NCBI GenBank assembly: GCA_021777365.1
Contig: JAJYDP010000218.1
Location: 1 to 7,795, forward strand
Source: Chloroflexota bacterium
GTDB lineage: Bacteria; Chloroflexota; Limnocylindria; Limnocylindrales; CSP1-4
Direction of reading: 5' to 3'
Length of the DNA: 7,795 bases
Position numbers and translations under genes: made by a program. Below the pieces are notes generated by a model. The model searched no databases. It had not been told where the DNA came from and saw only the letters and a program-made list of their open reading frames with translations. Of this stretch, positions 5,837-7,795 are shown piece by piece; the stretch's first letter is position 1, and every line of letters begins with the position of its first letter.

Positions 5837-7728
5837 TCAGGCGACTTGCCCAAGACCGAGCCTGGACGGGCCGCCCTTGCCCTGCCGCTGGCGGCAGAAC
5901 CGGCAGCCGACCGTCAGCCGTGAACGCGCCCACGGCGACATCCGGTAGGGCGGGTGCTTCGGATCGGCGCAGTGCCAGGTCACGGCCTTGTCGTAGGTGA
6001 TCTTGATGCGGGCCGGGCGGAGCGCGCCGTTCGCGACCGCGTCCCATTCGGGCAGCAGGTCGGGGCGCACGACGGCGAGGGCGTTGAGGCCGTCGGCTCG
6101 TTCGGTCGAGCAGCGTTGGCAGCGCGTCAGGCGTTTGGTCCGCTGGGCGACCTCGGCCTCCCACGCGTGCCCGCAGCGGTGACACTTCCAGTGGGCGCGC
6201 AGCCCGGACCCGGCGCTGAGCGTGAGCGGATCGACGCTGTTCGCCTCGGCGTCCCAGTCGCGCAGGACACGCGGGAAGTCGGAGAGGGAAAGGCCGACGA
6301 CATCGATCGATGGAGTCCTGGAGCGCGAGACCGCGAGCGGCGGCAGGCCGGCGACCGCCCGCGCCCGGTTCTCCTCGGCGACCAGGGCGAGGACGGACCT
6401 CACCTTCGCGTTGGCCATGTAGGCGGTCGTGCCGGCGTGCTGGCGGGTATCGGCGGCCACGATGAGCGCCCCCAGCGAGCTGATCGCGTCCGCCCGGTCC
6501 TCGCCCGTGCCCCAGGCGAGGTGCTCGTCGCGCCTGAGCCGTCCCATCTCGCGCTTCACGATGGCGGCGTAGGTCGTCAGGTCTGCCTGCCCGGCCTGCT
6601 CGGCGCGCATGAGCGCGAGCAGCTTGCGCAGCCGCTGGGCGTTGCGCAACCGGAAGCGCCGCCTGCGCGGGAAGCGCCCATCGATCCAGTCGAGCAGGTG
6701 CTCGGTCGCGCCGTTGCTGCGCGGGGAGCCCGGGTGTGTCGCCCGCAGCCGGACCTGCTCGCGCACGAGGGCGTCGTTGTCGAGCCACCAGGCGGCGAGG
6801 TTGGCCGCCTGCTCCTGGTCGGCGAACTCGCCGAGCGCGTGCCAGTCTGTCTCCGACCAGAAGGCGCGCCGGAACAGCTCGGCATGGGCGTCGTGATCCG
6901 CGAAGATGCCGTCGCGGTAGGCGGCCTGCCGGAGCGCGCGTCCGAGGTGGAACTCGCAGGCGTAGAAGACCGCGCCGGGCCATCGCTGGCGGACCGCGGC
7001 CGCGATCGCCTGCGAGCCGTCGGCCACGACCCACTCGGGACCGGGACCGTCGGGATCGAAGCCGGAGAGGAAGTCCAGCCAGGATTCGGTCGTCTCGTCG
7101 CCCGCCACGTCGATCCGCCAGGCCAGCGCCGGCAGGCCCGGGTCGTCGGTGCCCGTGGCGGCGAGGATCGCCCCGCCGCGCCCCTCGGGATTCCAGCCAC
7201 GAGAATGCGCGGCCAGCGGGTGGGCGCGAGCTGCTCGTCAATCCGGGGCGCGAACAGGTCGAGGTACCGGGCGGCGAGCGCGAACTCGCGGCTCGTCCGG
7301 CGCATCCCGTGGTAGTCCTCGACGTAGTGCTGGGACTCGAGGCGGACGGTGAGGCTCGCGCGGCGGAGGGAGGTGCCGCGTCCGGCCAGTTGGAGCAGGC
7401 GGGCGATCTCGTTGGCCGTGTGGAAGTGATCGGTGCGGGAGATCGGGCCGAGGGCGAGGCCGGGACGCACGTCGCAGGTCGGGCAGGCTTCGCCGTGGGG
7501 GTGCGAAGCCGCCGCCTGCCGCCGTCCGATCGAGAAGGTGTGCGGAAACGACCCGTCGGATGGCAGGCACTTCACGCGCTGGCGGCGGTAAGGCGTGCTC
7601 GCCCACGTCCGCCGACCCCACAGCAGGAGTCGCCCCGGATGCCCGTCAGGACACGCGGTCGGGCGGTTCTCCACGAGCTTGGGCGGTCGCCCCCGTGGTC
7701 GGGGTGCGGCCACCTCCGGCTTCTTCAT
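5837..7728 (-). pseudogene. MULE/IS256-like transposase with zinc-ribbon repeats, frameshifted
   Basis: Two adjoining frames make one protein of about 630 aa. Residues 1-178 (7728-7195) carry an AT-hook (RGRP, 12-15), a zinc finger (C26, H30, C54, H63, then CPTC 82-85) and an HTH near 102-130. After a shift at about 7195 the second frame continues WNPEGRGGAILAATGTDD in MULE style (PALAWRIDVA, ESWLDFL). It has aspartate 237 in VVADGSQ, C258-x2-H261, and glutamate 343 in SNGATE, the usual DDE order and spacing. The first aspartate, expected near 179, is absent at the junction. The C-terminus holds two zinc-ribbon repeats like DUF4379: about 484-540 (RDWDAEAN, WKC, CGH, CQRC) and 553-610 (LPEWDAVAN, WHC, CRFC). 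The ATG at 7728 lacks a clear ribosome site. The frameshift is probably inactivating; a sequencing error is possible. Confidence 0.8.
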
Positions 7729-7751
7729 GGTCCGGATCGTGCCCGACCCCC

Positions 7752-7770
7752 GTGCCAGCTTCTATGGCAC
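7752..7770. repeat. 6-bp hairpin upstream of the transposase
   Basis: GTGCCA (7752-7757) pairs with TGGCAC (7765-7770) over a 7-base loop, 24 bases upstream of the transposase ATG. It echoes the TGCCA/TGGCA dyad beyond the other end of the gene and may be part of the element's right end, which could also lie outside the window. Confidence 0.3.
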
Positions 7771-7795
7771 AGACGTCCCTGGACCTACCCCGCTT

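Noticed and set aside
7195..7201. Programmed -1 frameshift joining two transposase frames
   Set aside because: No slippery heptamer or downstream structure is evident, and the first catalytic Asp is missing at the junction, which favours a disabling deletion.
5379..7241. 620-codon open frame on the minus strand across the transposase and PadR
   Set aside because: It is a third-frame shadow; the two other frames carry the zinc finger, DDE and PadR motifs, while this one has none.
5954..7315. 453-codon open frame on the plus strand opposite the transposase
   Set aside because: It mirrors the transposase codon pattern and has no recognisable domain or ribosome site.
1..7795. CRISPR array, tRNA or rRNA genes
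   Set aside because: No regularly spaced direct repeats and no cloverleaf or ribosomal RNA signature were seen by eye on either strand.

Overview
The window is very GC-rich, and every gene I can support lies on the minus strand. It looks like a bacterial chromosome segment from a high-GC, probably monoderm lineage. Lipobox lipoproteins, a PadR/HAAS-type pair and starts that look leaderless would fit Chloroflexota or Actinomycetota, but this placement is inference because no phylogenetic marker is present.

Layout on the + axis. 1-197: no complete gene; it holds the left copy of a 31-bp inverted repeat. 198-779: a lipoprotein gene of unknown function. This gene and its upstream region sit between the two inverted-repeat copies (101-131 and 883-913, 30 of 31 bases paired). 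780-1555: mostly non-coding, with one possible small CxxC protein (1174-1395). 1556-2176: a LysE/RhtB-type exporter with a possible leaderless promoter. 2211-3416 and 3531-4193: a secreted protein and a lipoprotein, both unknown, each preceded by nearly the same upstream block (CTTGACA -35 element, 17-base spacer, AYGGTCCG, then GAGGAGCACCCC just before the ATG). 4194-4697: a 504-base gap with a third copy of the -35 element and a strong 13-bp hairpin but no gene, so it may encode a small RNA or an attenuated leader. 4698-5713: a PadR regulator and a HAAS-domain membrane protein overlapping by 4 bp, with two operator-like palindromes at the PadR start. 5837-7728: a MULE/IS256-like DDE transposase with an AT-hook, an N-terminal zinc finger and two C-terminal zinc-ribbon repeats resembling DUF4379. 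It is broken by a frameshift where the first catalytic aspartate is expected. The right edge (7729-7795) holds only its upstream region.

Functionally, PadR probably represses its own operon and the membrane protein may signal or remodel the envelope. The two unknown exported proteins with matching promoters are probably co-expressed. The transposase and the inverted-repeat-flanked lipoprotein gene mark the window as accessory DNA. The most interesting items are the inverted-repeat unit, the zinc-ribbon transposase, and the repeated promoter block with its gene-less third copy.
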